The notes: generated by a model from the letters alone, not told the origin. A stretch of DNA of 64,000 nt from Micromonospora sp. WMMD1102 (GCF_029626265.1 NZ_JARUBN010000001.1:6451001-6515000); one strand, 5' to 3'; shown: positions 49,408-60,693, counted from the stretch's first letter. Numbers and translations: made by a program.

Positions 49408-50256
49408 TCAGGAGGCGGAGCGGGCGGGCTCGCGGGAGGTGACCAGGTCGCCGAGCCGGGACCGGCCGCCGTCCGGGGCGGTCAGCACCCAGACACCGTC
49501 GTCCAGCAGCGCCATCGTGTGCTCGACGTGCGCCGCGATCGACCCGTCCCGGGTGACCACCGTCCAGCCGTCGTCCAGCTCCACGGAGCGGGGCGAGCCC
49601 ATCGTCACCATCGGCTCGATCGCCAGCGCCATCCCCGGCACCAGCCGTGGGCCACGACCCGGCCGGCCGTGGTTGAGCACGTGCGGGTCCTGGTGCATCT
49701 CGGTACCGATGCCGTGCCCGCCGTACCCCTCGACGATGCCGTACCGGCCACCGGCCCGGACCGCCCGCTCCACGGCGTACGAGATGTCGGTCAGCCGGCC
49801 GCGGCCGCTGAGCATGCCCCGCGCCGCGGCCCGGATCCCGGCCCACATCGCGTCCTGGGCGACATCGGCCATCCGGAGCAGTTCGGGGCGGACCTCGCCG
49901 ACCGCGACGGTGATCGCGGCGTCGCCGTGCCAGCCGTCCAGCACCGCACCGCAGTCGATCGAGATCAGGTCGCCGTCCCTGAGCACCTGGGTCGGGGCCG
50001 GGATGGCGTGCACGATCTGCTCGTTGACCGAGGAGCAGATCGACGCCGGGAAGCCGTGGTAGCCCTTGAACGACGGGACGCCGCCGGCCTCCCGAATCAC
50101 CGACTCGGCGATCGCGTCGAGGTCGGCGGTGGAGACGCCGGGCGCGACCGCCGCACGCATCCGCTCCAGGGCCGCTGCGACGACGAGCCCGGCGGCCCGC
50201 ATCAGCTCGATCTGCTCCGGGGTCTTCAGCTGGATGTCCAGCTGGTGACGGCGCAT
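49408..50256 (-). CDS. map: Methionine aminopeptidase, type I
   Basis: A 282-residue metalloprotease that removes the N-terminal Met. Metal ligands are visible: Asp in SIDCGAVLDGWHGDAA (two Asp), His in GYGGHGIG, Glu in LAIEPMVTMG and Glu in AAHVEHTMAL. The start MRRHQLDIQLKTPEQIELMR is standard. It lies ten bases behind adk. The C-terminus has about 15 extra residues. Confidence 0.97.
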   Translation of the reverse strand: MRRHQLDIQLKTPEQIELMRAAGLVVAAALERMRAAVAPGVSTADLDAIAESVIREAGGVPSFKGYHGFPASICSSVNEQIVHAIPAPTQVLRDGDLISIDCGAVLDGWHGDAAITVAVGEVRPELLRMADVAQDAMWAGIRAAARGMLSGRGRLTDISYAVERAVRAGGRYGIVEGYGGHGIGTEMHQDPHVLNHGRPGRGPRLVPGMALAIEPMVTMGSPRSVELDDGWTVVTRDGSIAAHVEHTMALLDDGVWVLTAPDGGRSRLGDLVTSREPARSAS

Positions 50257-50265
50257 GGTGCCAGC

Positions 50266-50919
50266 CTATCCGCCGTACGACCGCAGGGCGTCGATAGCCC
50301 GGACGGTGACGTCCTCCACCGGTCCGGTGGCGTCGATGCCGACGAGCTTGCCCTGGGCGCCGTAGTAGTCGATCAGCGGCGCGGTCTTGCTGGCGTACTC
50401 CCGCAGCCGCTCGGCGATCGTCTCGGCCTTGTCGTCGTCGCGCTGGAAGAGCTGGCCGCCGCAGCGGTCACAGAGCCCTTCCACCGAGGAGGGGTCGAAC
50501 TCGATGTGCCAGACCTTGCCGCAGCCCCGGCAGGTACGCCGGCCGGAGAGCCGCCGGATGACCTCGTCGTCGTCGACCACCAACTCCAGCACCAGGTCGA
50601 GCGCGGTGCCGAGATCGGCCAACAGCTTGTCCAGCGCGGCGGCCTGCGGCGTGGTCCGGGGGAAGCCGTCGAGCAGGAACCCCTCGGCGGCGTCCGGCTC
50701 GGCGAGCCGCTCCCGGACCATGTTGATCGTCACCTCGTCCGGCACCAGCTTGCCGGCGTCCATGTAGCGCTTCGCCTCGACACCAAGGGGGGTGCCCTGC
50801 GAGACGTTGGCCCGGAAGATGTCCCCCGTCGAGATCTTGGGCACGGCGAGGTGGGCGGCGATGAACTCGGCCTGGGTCCCCTTGCCCGCCCCGGGGGGAC
50901 CGACCAGAACGAGTCGCAT
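50266..50919 (-). CDS. adk: Adenylate kinase
   Basis: A 217-residue long-form kinase catalysing AMP + ATP to 2 ADP. P-loop GPPGAGKGT (residues 7-15); [24 protein letters not shown]. The LID has a zinc-finger pair (CRGC and CDRC), as in Gram-positive enzymes. It is directly adjacent to secY (0-base spacing). Confidence 0.98.
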   Translation of the reverse strand: MRLVLVGPPGAGKGTQAEFIAAHLAVPKISTGDIFRANVSQGTPLGVEAKRYMDAGKLVPDEVTINMVRERLAEPDAAEGFLLDGFPRTTPQAAALDKLLADLGTALDLVLELVVDDDEVIRRLSGRRTCRGCGKVWHIEFDPSSVEGLCDRCGGQLFQRDDDKAETIAERLREYASKTAPLIDYYGAQGKLVGIDATGPVEDVTVRAIDALRSYGG

Positions 50920-52251
50920 CTACCGCAGGAACCCTTCGTAGTTCCGCTGCATGAGCTGGCTCTCGATCTGCTTCACGGTCTCCAGACCGACGCCGACCAT
51001 GATCAGCACAGCGGTACCACCGAACGGGAAGTTCTGGAACTGCTGGTTGTCCAGCCAGATGAAGAAGAAGTTCGGCAGGATCGAGATCAGACCCAGGTAG
51101 AGCGCACCCGGCAGGGTGATCCGGCTGAGGATGAAGTCGAGGTAGTCGGCGGTCGGCTTGCCGGGGCGGATGCCCGGGACGAACCCGCCGTACTTCTTCA
51201 TGTTGTCCGCGACCTCGGTCGGGTTGAACGTGATCGAGACGTAGAAGTACGTGAAGAAGATGATCAGCAGGAAGTAGACGCTGATGTAGGTCGGGCTGTC
51301 CGGCTGCACGAGGTGGTTCTGCACCCAGGTCTGCCAACCGTTGAGGTTGTTCTGGTCGAAGAACTGGAGCAGCAGCGACGGCAGGTAGAGCAGCGACGAG
51401 CCGAAGATGACCGGGATCACACCCGCCTGGTTGACCTTCAGCGGGATGTAGGTGGAGGTGCCGCCGTACATCCGCCGGCCGATCATGCGCTTGGCGTACT
51501 GCACCGGGATGCGGCGCTGCGCCTGCTCGATGAAGACGACCGCGGTGATGACCACCAAGACCAGCACCAGCACCAGGGCGAACATCCCCCAGCCCTTGTT
51601 GTTCTTGATCGTCCAGCCCTCGCTGGGCAGCCGCGCGGCGATCGAGGTGAAGATCAGCACCGACATGCCGTTGCCGACACCCCGGTCGGTGATCAGCTCG
51701 CCGAGCCACATCACCACGCCGGTGCCGGCGGTCATCGTGATCACCAGGACGCTCACGGTCAGCCAGGTCGGCAGCCCGGTGCCCTCCGGGATGATCGGGA
51801 ACTCCTGGCACATCCCGTTGAAGAGCTGACCGGAGCGGGCCAGCGCCACGAACGCCGAGGCCTGCAGGATGCCCAGCCCCAGGGTCAGGTACCGGGTGTA
51901 CTGCGTGATCTTCGCCTGACCGGCCTGACCCTCCTTGCGGAGCTGCTCCAACCGCGGGATGACCACGGTGAGCAGCTGAAGGATGATCGACGCGGTGATG
52001 TAGGGCATGATGCCCAGCGCGAAGACCGACAGCGACAGCAGCGCGCCGCCGGAGAAGAGGTTGAGCAGGTTGAAGACACCGTTGCCCTCACCCGACTCCA
52101 TGGTCTTGATGCACTGCTGCACGTTGCCGTAGGAGACGCCTGGGCTGGGCAGCGTGGCGCCGAGCCGGTAGATCGCGATGATGCCTACTGTGAACAGCAG
52201 CTTCTTGCGCAGGTCAGGCGTGCGGAACGCACTGAGAAAGGCGGAGAGCAA
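50920..52251 (-). CDS. secY: Protein translocase subunit SecY
   Basis: 443 residues with about ten membrane helices. TTG 52251 is chosen (MLSAFLSAFRTPDLRKK) because AGGAGG lies just upstream; the longer frame to 52332 adds only Arg/Pro-rich sequence. Family hallmarks are LGIMPYITASIILQLLTVV, RYLTLGLGI and GGFVPGIRPGKPTADYLD. It forms the SecYEG channel. It follows rplO in the spc order after a 237-base gap. Confidence 0.98.
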   Translation of the reverse strand: MLSAFLSAFRTPDLRKKLLFTVGIIAIYRLGATLPSPGVSYGNVQQCIKTMESGEGNGVFNLLNLFSGGALLSLSVFALGIMPYITASIILQLLTVVIPRLEQLRKEGQAGQAKITQYTRYLTLGLGILQASAFVALARSGQLFNGMCQEFPIIPEGTGLPTWLTVSVLVITMTAGTGVVMWLGELITDRGVGNGMSVLIFTSIAARLPSEGWTIKNNKGWGMFALVLVLVLVVITAVVFIEQAQRRIPVQYAKRMIGRRMYGGTSTYIPLKVNQAGVIPVIFGSSLLYLPSLLLQFFDQNNLNGWQTWVQNHLVQPDSPTYISVYFLLIIFFTYFYVSITFNPTEVADNMKKYGGFVPGIRPGKPTADYLDFILSRITLPGALYLGLISILPNFFFIWLDNQQFQNFPFGGTAVLIMVGVGLETVKQIESQLMQRNYEGFLR

Positions 52252-52488
52252 CTTCTTCCTCCTGCGCGAGGCGGGCCGCCGGTGGTTCGTGGCGGGACGG
52301 GGTGGTGGTCGGGCGATCGACCCGATACCCATAGCTGGGATCGGACTCTAACAGTCCGGCGCGCTTCCGGGCAGATCCACCCGGGAAGCATTCACCGCTT
52401 CCGATATTAACGGGACGCGTGACCCGCTAGTAGGTCGCGGCGCCCGCCAGTTGCGATGAACTGGGCGAGCGCCTCGACCACGACGTCC

Positions 52489-52932
52489 TTACAGCTCCGT
52501 CACCGAGCCGCCGGCAGCGGTGATCTTCTCCTTGGCCGACGCGCTGAACGCGTGCGCCGACACCTGGAGGGCGACCCCGCCCAGCTCCCCGGTACCGAGG
52601 ACCTTCACCGGCTGACCCTTGCGGACGGCGCCGGCCTGGACCAGCTCCTGCGGACCGACCTGGCCGCCCTCCGGGAACAACTCGGCGAGCCGGTCCAGGT
52701 TGACCACCTGGAACACGACCTTGAACTTGTTCTTGAAGCCCTTCAGCTTCGGCAGCCGCATGTGGATGGGCATCTGCCCACCCTCGAACGCCGCCGAGAT
52801 GTTCTTCCGGGCCTTGGAACCCTTGGTGCCGCGACCGGCGGTCTTCCCCTTGGAGCCCTCACCGCGACCCACCCGGGTCTTCTCGGTCTTGGCTCCCGGT
52901 GCCGGGCGCAGGTGGTGGACCTTGATCGTCAT
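52489..52932 (-). CDS. rplO: 50S ribosomal protein L15
   Basis: 147 residues, normal length: [56 protein letters not shown], and the C-terminal [14 protein letters not shown]. Its start overlaps the rpmD stop by one base. Confidence 0.98.
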   Translation of the reverse strand: MTIKVHHLRPAPGAKTEKTRVGRGEGSKGKTAGRGTKGSKARKNISAAFEGGQMPIHMRLPKLKGFKNKFKVVFQVVNLDRLAELFPEGGQVGPQELVQAGAVRKGQPVKVLGTGELGGVALQVSAHAFSASAKEKITAAGGSVTEL

Positions 52933-53114
52933 TACTCGACCTCCTCGACCTTCACGAGGTGGCTCACGGTGAAGATCATGCCCCGGATCTCGGGACGGTC
53001 CTCCTTGACCACCACGTCGTTGATCCGCTTGAGACCGAGCGACCGCAGCGACTCGCGCTGGTTGTGCTTGGTCCCGATGCCGGACCGGACCTGGGTCACC
53101 TTCAGGCGTGCCAT
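52932..53114 (-). CDS. rpmD: 50S ribosomal protein L30
   Basis: A 60-residue protein ([31 protein letters not shown]) of standard length. ATG 53114 overlaps the rpsE stop as TGATG. The order rpsE-rpmD-rplO is that of the spc operon. Confidence 0.97.
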   Translation of the reverse strand: MARLKVTQVRSGIGTKHNQRESLRSLGLKRINDVVVKEDRPEIRGMIFTVSHLVKVEEVE

Positions 53115-53728
53115 CAGGCAGTCACCCCCGCCTGGGCCGCCAGCATGGCGGCCGGGGCGACGTCCTCGACCGGCAGACCCCGACGCTTCGCGACCGCCTC
53201 CGGCGACTCCAGCCCCTTCAGGGCCGCCACGGTGGCGTGCACGATGTTGATCGGGTTGGACGAGCCGAGGCTCTTGGAGAGCACGTCGTGGATGCCCGCG
53301 CACTCCAGCACGGCCCGGACCGGACCACCGGCGATGACGCCCGTACCGGCGCTGGCCGGCTTGAGCAGCACGACACCGGCCGCGTCCTCACCCGTCACCG
53401 GGTGCGGGATCGAGGCACCGATCCGGGGCACCTTGAAGAAGTGCTTCTTGGCCTCCTCGACACCCTTGGCGATCGCCGCGGGCACCTCCTTGGCCTTTCC
53501 GTAACCGACACCGACCGTGCCGTCGCCGTCGCCGACGATCACCAGGGCGGTGAAGCTGAAGCGACGACCGCCCTTCACGACCTTGGCAACCCGGTTGATG
53601 GCGACGACCCGCTCGAGATGCGGCGTCTTCTCGGCGGGCGCGTTTCCGCGACCGCCCTCACGGCGGTTGTCGCGGCGACCACCCTCGTTGCCACCGGACC
53701 CGCCGCCACGGCGCTGTTGACCTGGCAT
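53114..53728 (-). CDS. rpsE: 30S ribosomal protein S5
   Basis: 204 residues. A Gly/Arg-rich N-terminal stretch of about 30 residues precedes the core: [61 protein letters not shown]5 helps define decoding accuracy. ATG 53728 begins [10 protein letters not shown]. Confidence 0.98.
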   Translation of the reverse strand: MPGQQRRGGGSGGNEGGRRDNRREGGRGNAPAEKTPHLERVVAINRVAKVVKGGRRFSFTALVIVGDGDGTVGVGYGKAKEVPAAIAKGVEEAKKHFFKVPRIGASIPHPVTGEDAAGVVLLKPASAGTGVIAGGPVRAVLECAGIHDVLSKSLGSSNPINIVHATVAALKGLESPEAVAKRRGLPVEDVAPAAMLAAQAGVTA

Positions 53729-53759
53729 CAGCAGCCTTCCTCTCTCCTCGTGACGGGGT

Positions 53760-54149
53760 TCAGAACTCGAGCCCGGCTTCGCGGGCCGCGTCGGCCAGCG
53801 CGGCGATCCGCCCCGCGTACCGGTTGCCACCGCGGTCGAAGACGACCTTGCCGATCCCGGCGGCCTTGGCCCGCTCGGCGACGAGCGCGCCGACCTTGCC
53901 GGCCAGGGCGCTCTTGTCGCCCTCGGCACCCCGGATCGAGTCGTCCATGGTCGAGGCGGAGACCAGCGTGTGGCCCTTGCCGTCGTCCACGATCTGCGCG
54001 GTGATGTGCCGCAGCGAGCGGGTGACCACGAGACGCGGCCGCTCGGCGGTGCCGAAGACGGTCTTGCGGACCCGGAAGTGCCGACGCGCCCGCCCGACGG
54101 CGCGCTGGGCGGCAACCCCGCGACGGCGCTTGAGCAGCGTGGCGGTCAC
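53760..54149 (-). CDS. rplR: 50S ribosomal protein L18
   Basis: 129 residues; binds 5S r[35 protein letters not shown] and [20 protein letters not shown] are typical. It overlaps the end of rplF by four bases. Confidence 0.98.
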   Translation of the reverse strand: MTATLLKRRRGVAAQRAVGRARRHFRVRKTVFGTAERPRLVVTRSLRHITAQIVDDGKGHTLVSASTMDDSIRGAEGDKSALAGKVGALVAERAKAAGIGKVVFDRGGNRYAGRIAALADAAREAGLEF

Positions 54150-54688
54150 TTCTTACCTGCCTTTCCGGCCTTGCGGCGAACCACTTCGCCCTGGTACTTG
54201 ACGCCCTTGCCCTTGTACGGCTCCGGCGGGCGGATCTTCCGGATGTTGGCGGCCACCTCGCCGACCTGCTGCTTGTCGATGCCGGCCACGTGGAACAGGG
54301 TGGGCCGCTCGACCGTGAAGGTGATCCCGGACGGGGCCTTCACCTGCACCGGGTGCGAGAACCCGAGCGCGAACTCCAGGTCGCTGCCCTTGGCGGTGAC
54401 CCGGTAACCGGTACCGGCGATCTCCAGGGTCTTGCGGTAGCCCTCGGTCACCCCGACGATCATGTTCGCCACCAGGGTACGGCTCAGGCCGTGCAGTTCC
54501 TTGGCCTTGCGCTCGTCGTTCGGCCGGTTGACGTGCAGCTGGCCGTCCTCGCCCCGCTCCGCCGTGATCGGCTCGGCAAGGGTGTGCGACAGCTCGCCCT
54601 TCGGTCCCTTGACCTTGACGGTGGAGCCGTCGATGGTCACCTCGACGCCGGACGGCACCGGGATCGACTTACGTCCAATACGCGACAT
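54146..54688 (-). CDS. rplF: 50S ribosomal protein L6
   Basis: 180 residues from ATG 54688 ([20 protein letters not shown]), standard length. [29 protein letters not shown] and the C-terminal [14 protein letters not shown] are diagnostic. Confidence 0.98.
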   Translation of the reverse strand: MSRIGRKSIPVPSGVEVTIDGSTVKVKGPKGELSHTLAEPITAERGEDGQLHVNRPNDERKAKELHGLSRTLVANMIVGVTEGYRKTLEIAGTGYRVTAKGSDLEFALGFSHPVQVKAPSGITFTVERPTLFHVAGIDKQQVGEVAANIRKIRPPEPYKGKGVKYQGEVVRRKAGKAGKK

Positions 54689-54704
54689 ATCTCTCTGTCT
54701 CCCG

Positions 54705-55112
54705 TTACCAGACGAAGGCGAGGACTTCCCCGCCAACGCTCCGCTTGCGGGCCTGCCGGTCGGTCAGCAGCCCCTGGGACGTCGAGATGATCGCCACACC
54801 CAGTCCACCGAGCACCCGCGGGAGCCCGTCGGACTTGGCGTACACCCGGAGGCCGGGCTTGGACACGCGCTTGATGCCGGCCAGGCTCCGCTCCCGGTTC
54901 TGGCCGTACTTCAGCTCGACGACCAGTCGCTTGCCGACGGCGCCCTCCTCGGGCTCCTCGACCGACCAGGTGGCGATGTAGCCCTCGGACTTGAGGACCT
55001 CGGCGATGTTCGCCTTGATCTTCGAGTAGGGCATCGTCACCCGGTCGTGGTACGCCTGGTTGGCGTTACGCAGACGCGTCAGCATGTCTGCGATCGGGTC
55101 GGTCATCGTCAT
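54705..55112 (-). CDS. rpsH: 30S ribosomal protein S8
   Basis: 135 residues from ATG 55112 ([20 protein letters not shown]). [20 protein letters not shown] and [16 protein letters not shown] identify it. It binds the central domain of 16S rRNA and in other bacteria represses the spc operon. The next gene upstream is 154 bases away. Confidence 0.98.
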   Translation of the reverse strand: MTMTDPIADMLTRLRNANQAYHDRVTMPYSKIKANIAEVLKSEGYIATWSVEEPEEGAVGKRLVVELKYGQNRERSLAGIKRVSKPGLRVYAKSDGLPRVLGGLGVAIISTSQGLLTDRQARKRSVGGEVLAFVW

Positions 55113-55266
55113 GGATTTCGTCAGCCTTTCTCGCCGGGGTTCCCGGGGCACTGGCCCGGGCCTGCGGCGTTGCGATCCTCGCCCCGGACATCGGCCGGAA
55201 CGTGGCTGGGCCCAAAGCGGACGGCGGGACGTTCTCCGCTCCGCCGCCCACGGATGGGGCGCAGTG

Positions 55267-55452
55267 TCACCAGGAAGCCTTCGACACGCCGGGCAGCTCA
55301 CCGCGGTGGGCCATCTCCCGGATGCAGACCCGGCAGAGGCCGAACTTGCGGTAGACCGCCTTCGGCCGACCGCACCGCTGGCAGCGGGTGTATGCGCGAA
55401 CCGAGAACTTCGGCTTCGCGGCGGCCTTGAGGATCAGCGCCTTCTTCGCCAT
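55267..55452 (-). CDS. rpsN: 30S ribosomal protein S14, type Z (zinc-binding)
   Basis: 61 residues, the short zinc-containing form: [20 protein letters not shown], then [20 protein letters not shown] with both Cys pairs intact, and ISKASW-type ending VSKASW. The genome may carry a zinc-free paralogue elsewhere; none is in this window. Confidence 0.97.
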   Translation of the reverse strand: MAKKALILKAAAKPKFSVRAYTRCQRCGRPKAVYRKFGLCRVCIREMAHRGELPGVSKASW

Positions 55453-55486
55453 CTCAGTTCTCCTTGTTTCGATCCGTCACGGCTGC

Positions 55487-56056
55487 TCAGCTCTCCTTGA
55501 ACGGAAAGCCGAGGAGCTTGAGCAGCGCCCGGCCCTCGTCGTCGGTCCTGGCTGTGGTCACCACCGTGATGTCCATGCCCCGCACCCGGTCGATCCGGTC
55601 CTGGTCGATCTCGTGGAAGACCGACTGCTCGGTCAGACCGAACGTGTAGTTGCCGTTCCCGTCGAGCTTGCGCCCGTCGAGGCCGCGGAAGTCCCGGATC
55701 CGGGGCAGCGCGATGGAGAGCAGCCGGTCCAGGAACTCCCACATCCGGTCACCCCGCAGGGTCACCTTGGCACCGATCGGCATGCCCTCGCGGAGCTTGA
55801 ACTGCGCGATGGACTTGCGGGCCCGGCGTACCTGCGGCTTCTGGCCGGAGATGGTGGCCAGGTCGCGTACGGCGCCGTCGATCAGCTTCGCGTCCCGGGC
55901 CGCCTCGCCGACACCCATGTTGACGACGATCTTGACCAGTCCGGGCACCTGCATCGGGTTGCCGTACTGGAACTGCTCGCGCAGCTGGCCCACGATCTCT
56001 TCGCGGTAGCGCTGCTTGAGCCGGGGCAGCGTCTTGGTCTCGGTTGCCGTCATCAC
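55487..56056 (-). CDS. rplE: 50S ribosomal protein L5
   Basis: 189 residues: [60 protein letters not shown] and [20 protein letters not shown]. It binds 5S rRNA and the P-site tRNA. The four-base overlap with rplX couples them. Confidence 0.98.
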   Translation of the reverse strand: MMTATETKTLPRLKQRYREEIVGQLREQFQYGNPMQVPGLVKIVVNMGVGEAARDAKLIDGAVRDLATISGQKPQVRRARKSIAQFKLREGMPIGAKVTLRGDRMWEFLDRLLSIALPRIRDFRGLDGRKLDGNGNYTFGLTEQSVFHEIDQDRIDRVRGMDITVVTTARTDDEGRALLKLLGFPFKES

Positions 56057-56367
56057 AGGTCCTTACCGGTGCTGCGCGCGATGCGAACCTTCTGGCCGCC
56101 CTCGTCGATCCGGTACCCGACGCGGGTCGGGTTGCCGTCGGAGTCCAGGACCATCACGTTCGAGACGTGGATCGCGGCCTCCTGGGTGACGATGCCGCCG
56201 GTCTTCGCACCGCGCTGGGTGGTGCGGATGCGGGTGTGCTTCTTGACCCGGTTCACGCCCTCGACCAGGACCTTGTCCTGCCGCGGGTAGGCCGCGATGA
56301 CCTTGCCCTTGGCACCCTTGTCCTTGCCGGCGATGACGATGACCGTGTCGCCCTTCTTGACCTTCAC
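56053..56367 (-). CDS. rplX: 50S ribosomal protein L24
   Basis: 104 residues: [20 protein letters not shown] (KOW motif), [15 protein letters not shown] and [17 protein letters not shown]. An early 50S assembly factor. It lies three bases behind rplN. Confidence 0.98.
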   Translation of the reverse strand: MKVKKGDTVIVIAGKDKGAKGKVIAAYPRQDKVLVEGVNRVKKHTRIRTTQRGAKTGGIVTQEAAIHVSNVMVLDSDGNPTRVGYRIDEGGQKVRIARSTGKDL

Positions 56368-56370
56368 GGT

Positions 56371-56739
56371 TTACAACACCTCCGGCGCGAGCGAGATGAT
56401 TTTCATGAACCGCTTGTCCCGCAGCTCACGGCCAACCGGGCCAAAGATACGGGTACCTCGCGGGTCGCCACCATCCTTGATGATCACGGCCGCGTTCTCG
56501 TCGAATCGGATGTACGAGCCGTCCGGCCGCCGCTTCTCCTTCGCGGTGCGGACGACGACCGCCTTGACGACGTCGCCCTTCTTCACACCGGCACCGGGGA
56601 TGGCGTCCTTGACCGTGGCCACGATGACGTCGCCGATGCTCGCGTAGCGCCGACCGGAGCCACCGAGCACCCGGATGCACAGGATCTCCCGGGCACCCGT
56701 GTTGTCGGCGACGCGCAGTCGCGACTCCTGCTGAATCAC
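56371..56739 (-). CDS. rplN: 50S ribosomal protein L14
   Basis: 122 residues, exact family length: [51 protein letters not shown], and the C-terminal [13 protein letters not shown]. The 114-base gap to rpsQ is the largest in this part and could mark an internal start of the spc cluster; no promoter was recognised. Confidence 0.98.
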   Translation of the reverse strand: MIQQESRLRVADNTGAREILCIRVLGGSGRRYASIGDVIVATVKDAIPGAGVKKGDVVKAVVVRTAKEKRRPDGSYIRFDENAAVIIKDGGDPRGTRIFGPVGRELRDKRFMKIISLAPEVL

Positions 56740-56853
56740 GTCTATCTCCTATGTCTGCCAGTTCTCAGCCGGCGGCACGTCCGGCCTGCCTTTCGACCGA
56801 GGTCGGCGGCTGCCGGCTGAGCTTGGCGGAACCCTGAGCCTGCGGTACGGCTC

Positions 56854-57135
56854 TTACTTGGCCTTCTCGAGGATCTCCACGACCCGCCACCGCTTGGTGG
56901 CGGAGAGCGGACGGGTCTCCATGAGCAGCACCCGGTCGCCCACGCCGCACGCGTTCTGCTCGTCGTGCGCCTTCAGCTTGCTGGTGCGGCGCATGACCTT
57001 GCCGTACAGCGCGTGCTTGACCCGGTCCTCGACCTCGACGACCACGGTCTTTTCCATCTTGTCGCTCACCACGAGGCCCTCGCGGACCTTGCGCTGGGGC
57101 CGCGCCTGCGCGGCGGTGGTCGTTTCGTCACTCAT
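56854..57135 (-). CDS. rpsQ: 30S ribosomal protein S17
   Basis: 93 residues: [60 protein letters not shown]. The N-terminus has a short Thr/Ala extension. It overlaps rpmC by four bases. Confidence 0.98.
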   Translation of the reverse strand: MSDETTTAAQARPQRKVREGLVVSDKMEKTVVVEVEDRVKHALYGKVMRRTSKLKAHDEQNACGVGDRVLLMETRPLSATKRWRVVEILEKAK

Positions 57136-57368
57136 GATGCAGTCACCTCAGTCGGCGCGGCCGAAAGCCCAAGCTCACGCTCACGCATGATCGTGTAGAT
57201 CCGGGCGATCTCCCGGCGGATGACCTGGAGCCGGCGGTTGTTGTCCAGCTGACCGGTCGCCCCCTGGACGCGGAGGTTGAACAGCTCCGCCTTGGCCTCC
57301 CGGAGCCGGCTCACCAGCTCCTCCTCGGAGAGCTCACGCAGCTCGCTGGCCTTGACGCCCGCGGCCAT
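57132..57368 (-). CDS. rpmC: 50S ribosomal protein L29
   Basis: 78 residues, two-helix protein: [40 protein letters not shown] and [17 protein letters not shown]. It lies near the nascent-chain exit. One-base overlap with rplP. Confidence 0.97.
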   Translation of the reverse strand: MAAGVKASELRELSEEELVSRLREAKAELFNLRVQGATGQLDNNRRLQVIRREIARIYTIMRERELGLSAAPTEVTAS

Positions 57369-57793
57369 CAGCTTTCACCCACTTCGCGCGTCACAATGCG
57401 GCACTTCATCGGGAGCTTGTGGATCGCGCGACGCATCGCCTCTCGCGCGATCTGCTCGTTGGGGAAGGACATCTCGAAGAGCACCCGCCCCGGCTTGATG
57501 TTGGCGACCCACCACTCGGGCGAACCCTTACCGGAACCCATCCGGGTCTCGGCGGGCTTCTTGGTCAGGGCCTGGTCCGGGAAGACCGTGATCCAGACCT
57601 TGCCACCACGCTTGATGTGCCGGGTCATCGCGATACGGGCCGCTTCGATCTGCCTGTTGGTCAGGTACGCGGACTCGAGCGCCTGGATTCCGAACTCGCC
57701 GAACACCACCCGGGTGCCACCCTTGGCCGCGCCATGGCGGTCGGGGTGGTGCGGCTTGCGGAAGCCCTTCGGGGGCTTGCGCGGCATCAGCAT
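57368..57793 (-). CDS. rplP: 50S ribosomal protein L16
   Basis: 141 residues: [59 protein letters not shown] and [15 protein letters not shown]. The Arg target of L16 hydroxylation in other bacteria lies in the RMGSGKG loop. Spacing to rpsC is three bases. Confidence 0.98.
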   Translation of the reverse strand: MLMPRKPPKGFRKPHHPDRHGAAKGGTRVVFGEFGIQALESAYLTNRQIEAARIAMTRHIKRGGKVWITVFPDQALTKKPAETRMGSGKGSPEWWVANIKPGRVLFEMSFPNEQIAREAMRRAIHKLPMKCRIVTREVGES

Positions 57794-57796
57794 CTG

Positions 57797-58675
57797 TCAG
57801 CCCTCCTGCGCTGAGCTGTCCGTTCCGGCGGAAGCCGCCGGAGTCGCCGCGGCGGTAGCCGGCGCGGCGCTGTCGTTCGTCGCCTCGGCAGGCGGACCGG
57901 AGATCTCCGCCTGCGCGGCCCGGCCCGCCTCGGTCCCACCGGCGGTGGTGCCGGAGGAGCCGGAGCGGCCACGACGCGGCCGGTCGGGACGGTCGCCCCG
58001 CTCGCGGCGCGGACGTGCCGGACCCGCCTCGGCCGGAGCCTCCCGACCGGGTACGGCGTCGCCCTTGTAGATCCAGACCTTCACGCCGATCCGGCCGAAG
58101 GTGGTCCGGGCCTCGAAGAAGCCGTACTCGATGTTGGCCCGCAGCGTGTGCAGCGGCACCCGACCCTCGCGGTAGAACTCGGTACGGCTCATCTCGGCGC
58201 CGCCGAGCCGGCCGGAGACCTGCACCCGGATGCCCCGCACCAGCGGGTTCTTCATCGCGGACTGCATGGCCTTACGCATCGCCCGCCGGAAGCTGACCCG
58301 GCTGGAGAGCTGCTCGGCCACGCCCTGCGCGACGAGCTGCGCGTCCGACTCCGGGCTCTTCACCTCGAGGATGTTGAGCTGCACCTGCTTGCCGGTCAGC
58401 TTCTCCAGCTCGCCACGGATCCGGTCGGCCTCCGCGCCCTTCCGGCCGATCACGATGCCCGGCCGGGCGGTGTGGATGTCGACGCGTACCCGGTCCCGGG
58501 TGCGCTCGATGTCGACCTTGGAGATGCCGGCCCGCTCCAGGCCCTTGGACATCATCCGCCGGATCTTGACGTCCTCGGCGATGTAGTCCTTGTATAGCTT
58601 GTCCGCGTACCAGCGCGACTTCCAGTCGGTCGAGATGCCGAGCCGGAACCCGTGCGGGTGAACCTTCTGACCCAT
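57797..58675 (-). CDS. rpsC: 30S ribosomal protein S3 with C-terminal extension
   Basis: 292 residues. The KH-domain core ([40 protein letters not shown]) and the C-terminal domain ([31 protein letters not shown] region) make up about 215. About 75 further residues are Arg-rich then Ala/Thr-rich ([17 protein letters not shown]). Such tails are frequent in actinobacterial S3 and of unknown use. Confidence 0.98.
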   Translation of the reverse strand: MGQKVHPHGFRLGISTDWKSRWYADKLYKDYIAEDVKIRRMMSKGLERAGISKVDIERTRDRVRVDIHTARPGIVIGRKGAEADRIRGELEKLTGKQVQLNILEVKSPESDAQLVAQGVAEQLSSRVSFRRAMRKAMQSAMKNPLVRGIRVQVSGRLGGAEMSRTEFYREGRVPLHTLRANIEYGFFEARTTFGRIGVKVWIYKGDAVPGREAPAEAGPARPRRERGDRPDRPRRGRSGSSGTTAGGTEAGRAAQAEISGPPAEATNDSAAPATAAATPAASAGTDSSAQEG

Positions 58676-59205
58676 TACTCGGCACCCTCCGTCTTGCTCT
58701 GCGTCTGGCCGCCCTCGCTCGCGGCCGGCTCGGTCGCCTTGGCCGACTCCGTCGACTCGGTCGCCTTGGCCGGCTCCGTCGCCTTGGTCGCCTTGGCCGG
58801 CGCGGCCTTCTTCGCCGCACCCCGCCCGCCCGGCGCCGCCGGCGCCACGGCCTCCACCACGACGGTGATGTGGCAGGTCCGCTTGCGGATCCGGTACGCC
58901 CGGCCCTGCGCCCGGGGCTGGAACCGCTTCATCGTCGGGCCCTCGTCCACGAACGCCTCGCTGACGAGCAGCGCGTCGGGGTCCAGCCGCTCGTTGTTCT
59001 CCGCGTTGGCGATCGCGCTCGCGAGCACCTTGTAAACCTGCTCACTCGCCGCCTGCGGCGCGAACTGCAGCACCGTGAGCGCCTCCTTCGCGGGCAGACC
59101 GCGGACGAGGTTGACCACCCGGCGCGCCTTGGTCGGCGAGATGCGCACGTGTCGCGCAACCGCCCGCGCGCCCGGAAGCACCGGAGCGTCGCCCTTTACT
59201 GGCAT
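58675..59205 (-). CDS. rplV: 50S ribosomal protein L22 with Ala/Lys/Thr-rich extension
   Basis: 176 residues. The core ([35 protein letters not shown] region, [17 protein letters not shown]) spans about 120. The remaining 55 are a repeat-like tail ([20 protein letters not shown]). L22 lines the exit tunnel. Its stop and the rpsC start overlap (TAATG). Confidence 0.98.
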   Translation of the reverse strand: MPVKGDAPVLPGARAVARHVRISPTKARRVVNLVRGLPAKEALTVLQFAPQAASEQVYKVLASAIANAENNERLDPDALLVSEAFVDEGPTMKRFQPRAQGRAYRIRKRTCHITVVVEAVAPAAPGGRGAAKKAAPAKATKATEPAKATESTESAKATEPAASEGGQTQSKTEGAE

Positions 59206-59242
59206 CGCTGAAACCCCTTGATCCTTTATCCGTGGTCGGCGC

Positions 59243-59524
59243 TCAGCGCCGGCGGCTCTTCCGGTCGTCCTTCTCGTGACCCTTGAACGTGCGGGTCAGC
59301 GCAAACTCACCGAGCTTGTGCCCGACCATCGCCTCGGTGACGAACACCGGGACGTGCTTGCGCCCGTCGTGCACGGCGATCGTGTGCCCGAGCATGTCCG
59401 GGATGATCGTCGAGCGGCGCGACCAGGTCTTGATGACGTTCTTCGAGCCCTTCTCGTTCTGCGTCTCCACCTTCTTGAGCAGGTGGTCGTCGATGAACGG
59501 GCCCTTCTTCAGGCTGCGAGGCAT
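59243..59524 (-). CDS. rpsS: 30S ribosomal protein S19
   Basis: 93 residues: [40 protein letters not shown] and [15 protein letters not shown]. It sits in the 30S head. Order rplB-rpsS-rplV-rpsC is canonical. Confidence 0.98.
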   Translation of the reverse strand: MPRSLKKGPFIDDHLLKKVETQNEKGSKNVIKTWSRRSTIIPDMLGHTIAVHDGRKHVPVFVTEAMVGHKLGEFALTRTFKGHEKDDRKSRRR

Positions 59525-59538
59525 ATCTACCTATCTCC

Positions 59539-60378
59539 TTAGCCGCGCTTACGGGTGGCGTAGCGGCGGCGGACGATGAGGCGGTCGCTCGCCTTGCCCT
59601 TCTGCCGGGTACGACCCTCGGGCTTACCCTGCGGGTTCACCGGGTGACGACCACCGGAGGTCTTGCCCTCACCACCGCCGTGCGGGTGGTCGACCGGGTT
59701 CATCGCCACACCACGGACGGTCGGGCGGCGGCCCTTCCAGCGCATCCGGCCGGCCTTACCCCAGTTGATGTTCGACTGGTCGGCGTTGCCGATCTCGCCG
59801 ATGGTGGCCCGGCAGCGCACGTCCACCCGCCGGATCTCGCCGGAGGGCATCCGCAGCGTGGCGTACGCGCCCTCGCGGCCCAGCAGCTGAATGCCGACGC
59901 CGGCCGAGCGGGCCAGCTTGGCACCGCCACCCGGACGCAGCTCCACCGCGTGGATGGTGGAACCCACCGGGATGTTGCGCAGCGGCAGGTTGTTGCCCGG
60001 CTTGATGTCGGCGCTCGGCCCGGACTCGACCCGGTCGCCCTGCTTCAGGTCCTTCGGCGCGATGATGTACCGCTTCTCGCCGTCGGCGTAGTGCAGCAGC
60101 GCGATCCGCGCGGTGCGGTTCGGGTCGTACTCGATGTGCGCGACCTTCGCCGGCACGCCGTCCTTGTCGACCCGCTTGAAGTCGACCAGACGGTACTGCC
60201 GCTTGTGCCCGCCACCGTGGTGCCGCGTGGTGATCCGGCCGTGGGCGTTGCGCCCGCCCTTCTTCGGCAGCGGGACCAGCAGCGACTTCTCCGGGGTCGA
60301 CCGGGTGATCTCGGCGAAGTCGGCGACGCTGGAGCCACGCCGGCCCGGCGTCGTCGGCTTGTACTTACGGATAGCCAT
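59539..60378 (-). CDS. rplB: 50S ribosomal protein L2
   Basis: 279 residues: [40 protein letters not shown] and the peptidyl-transferase-proximal [17 protein letters not shown] with its conserved His. Length is normal. Confidence 0.98.
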   Translation of the reverse strand: MAIRKYKPTTPGRRGSSVADFAEITRSTPEKSLLVPLPKKGGRNAHGRITTRHHGGGHKRQYRLVDFKRVDKDGVPAKVAHIEYDPNRTARIALLHYADGEKRYIIAPKDLKQGDRVESGPSADIKPGNNLPLRNIPVGSTIHAVELRPGGGAKLARSAGVGIQLLGREGAYATLRMPSGEIRRVDVRCRATIGEIGNADQSNINWGKAGRMRWKGRRPTVRGVAMNPVDHPHGGGEGKTSGGRHPVNPQGKPEGRTRQKGKASDRLIVRRRYATRKRG

Positions 60379-60390
60379 TGTCTATACCCC

Positions 60391-60693
60391 TCAGCTGACC
60401 GGGCCGCCGAAGGCCTCGATGCGGTCGCCCTCGGCCAGCTTCACCATTGCCCGCTTGGTGTCCTTGCGCTTGCCGTACCCGGTGCGGGTGCGCTTGCGCT
60501 TGCCCTCGCGGTTGGCCGTGTTGACGGTCAGTACGCGGACGTTGAAGATCTGCTGGATAGCGATCTTGATCTGCGTCTTGTTGGCGTCCGGGTGCACCAG
60601 GAACGTGTACCAGTTCTGGTCGAGAACGCTGTAGCTCTTCTCCGAGACGACCGGCGCGAAGATGATGTCCCGCGGGTCGGCGATGGTGGTCAC
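60391..60693 (-). CDS. rplW: 50S ribosomal protein L23
   Basis: 100 residues: [57 protein letters not shown]. Located at the exit of the nascent-chain tunnel. It overlaps rplD by four bases. Confidence 0.98.
   Translation of the reverse strand: MTTIADPRDIIFAPVVSEKSYSVLDQNWYTFLVHPDANKTQIKIAIQQIFNVRVLTVNTANREGKRKRTRTGYGKRKDTKRAMVKLAEGDRIEAFGGPVS

Noticed and set aside
49519..52410. 963-codon + frame opposite map, adk and secY
   Set aside because: Its opposite strand encodes three universally conserved proteins.
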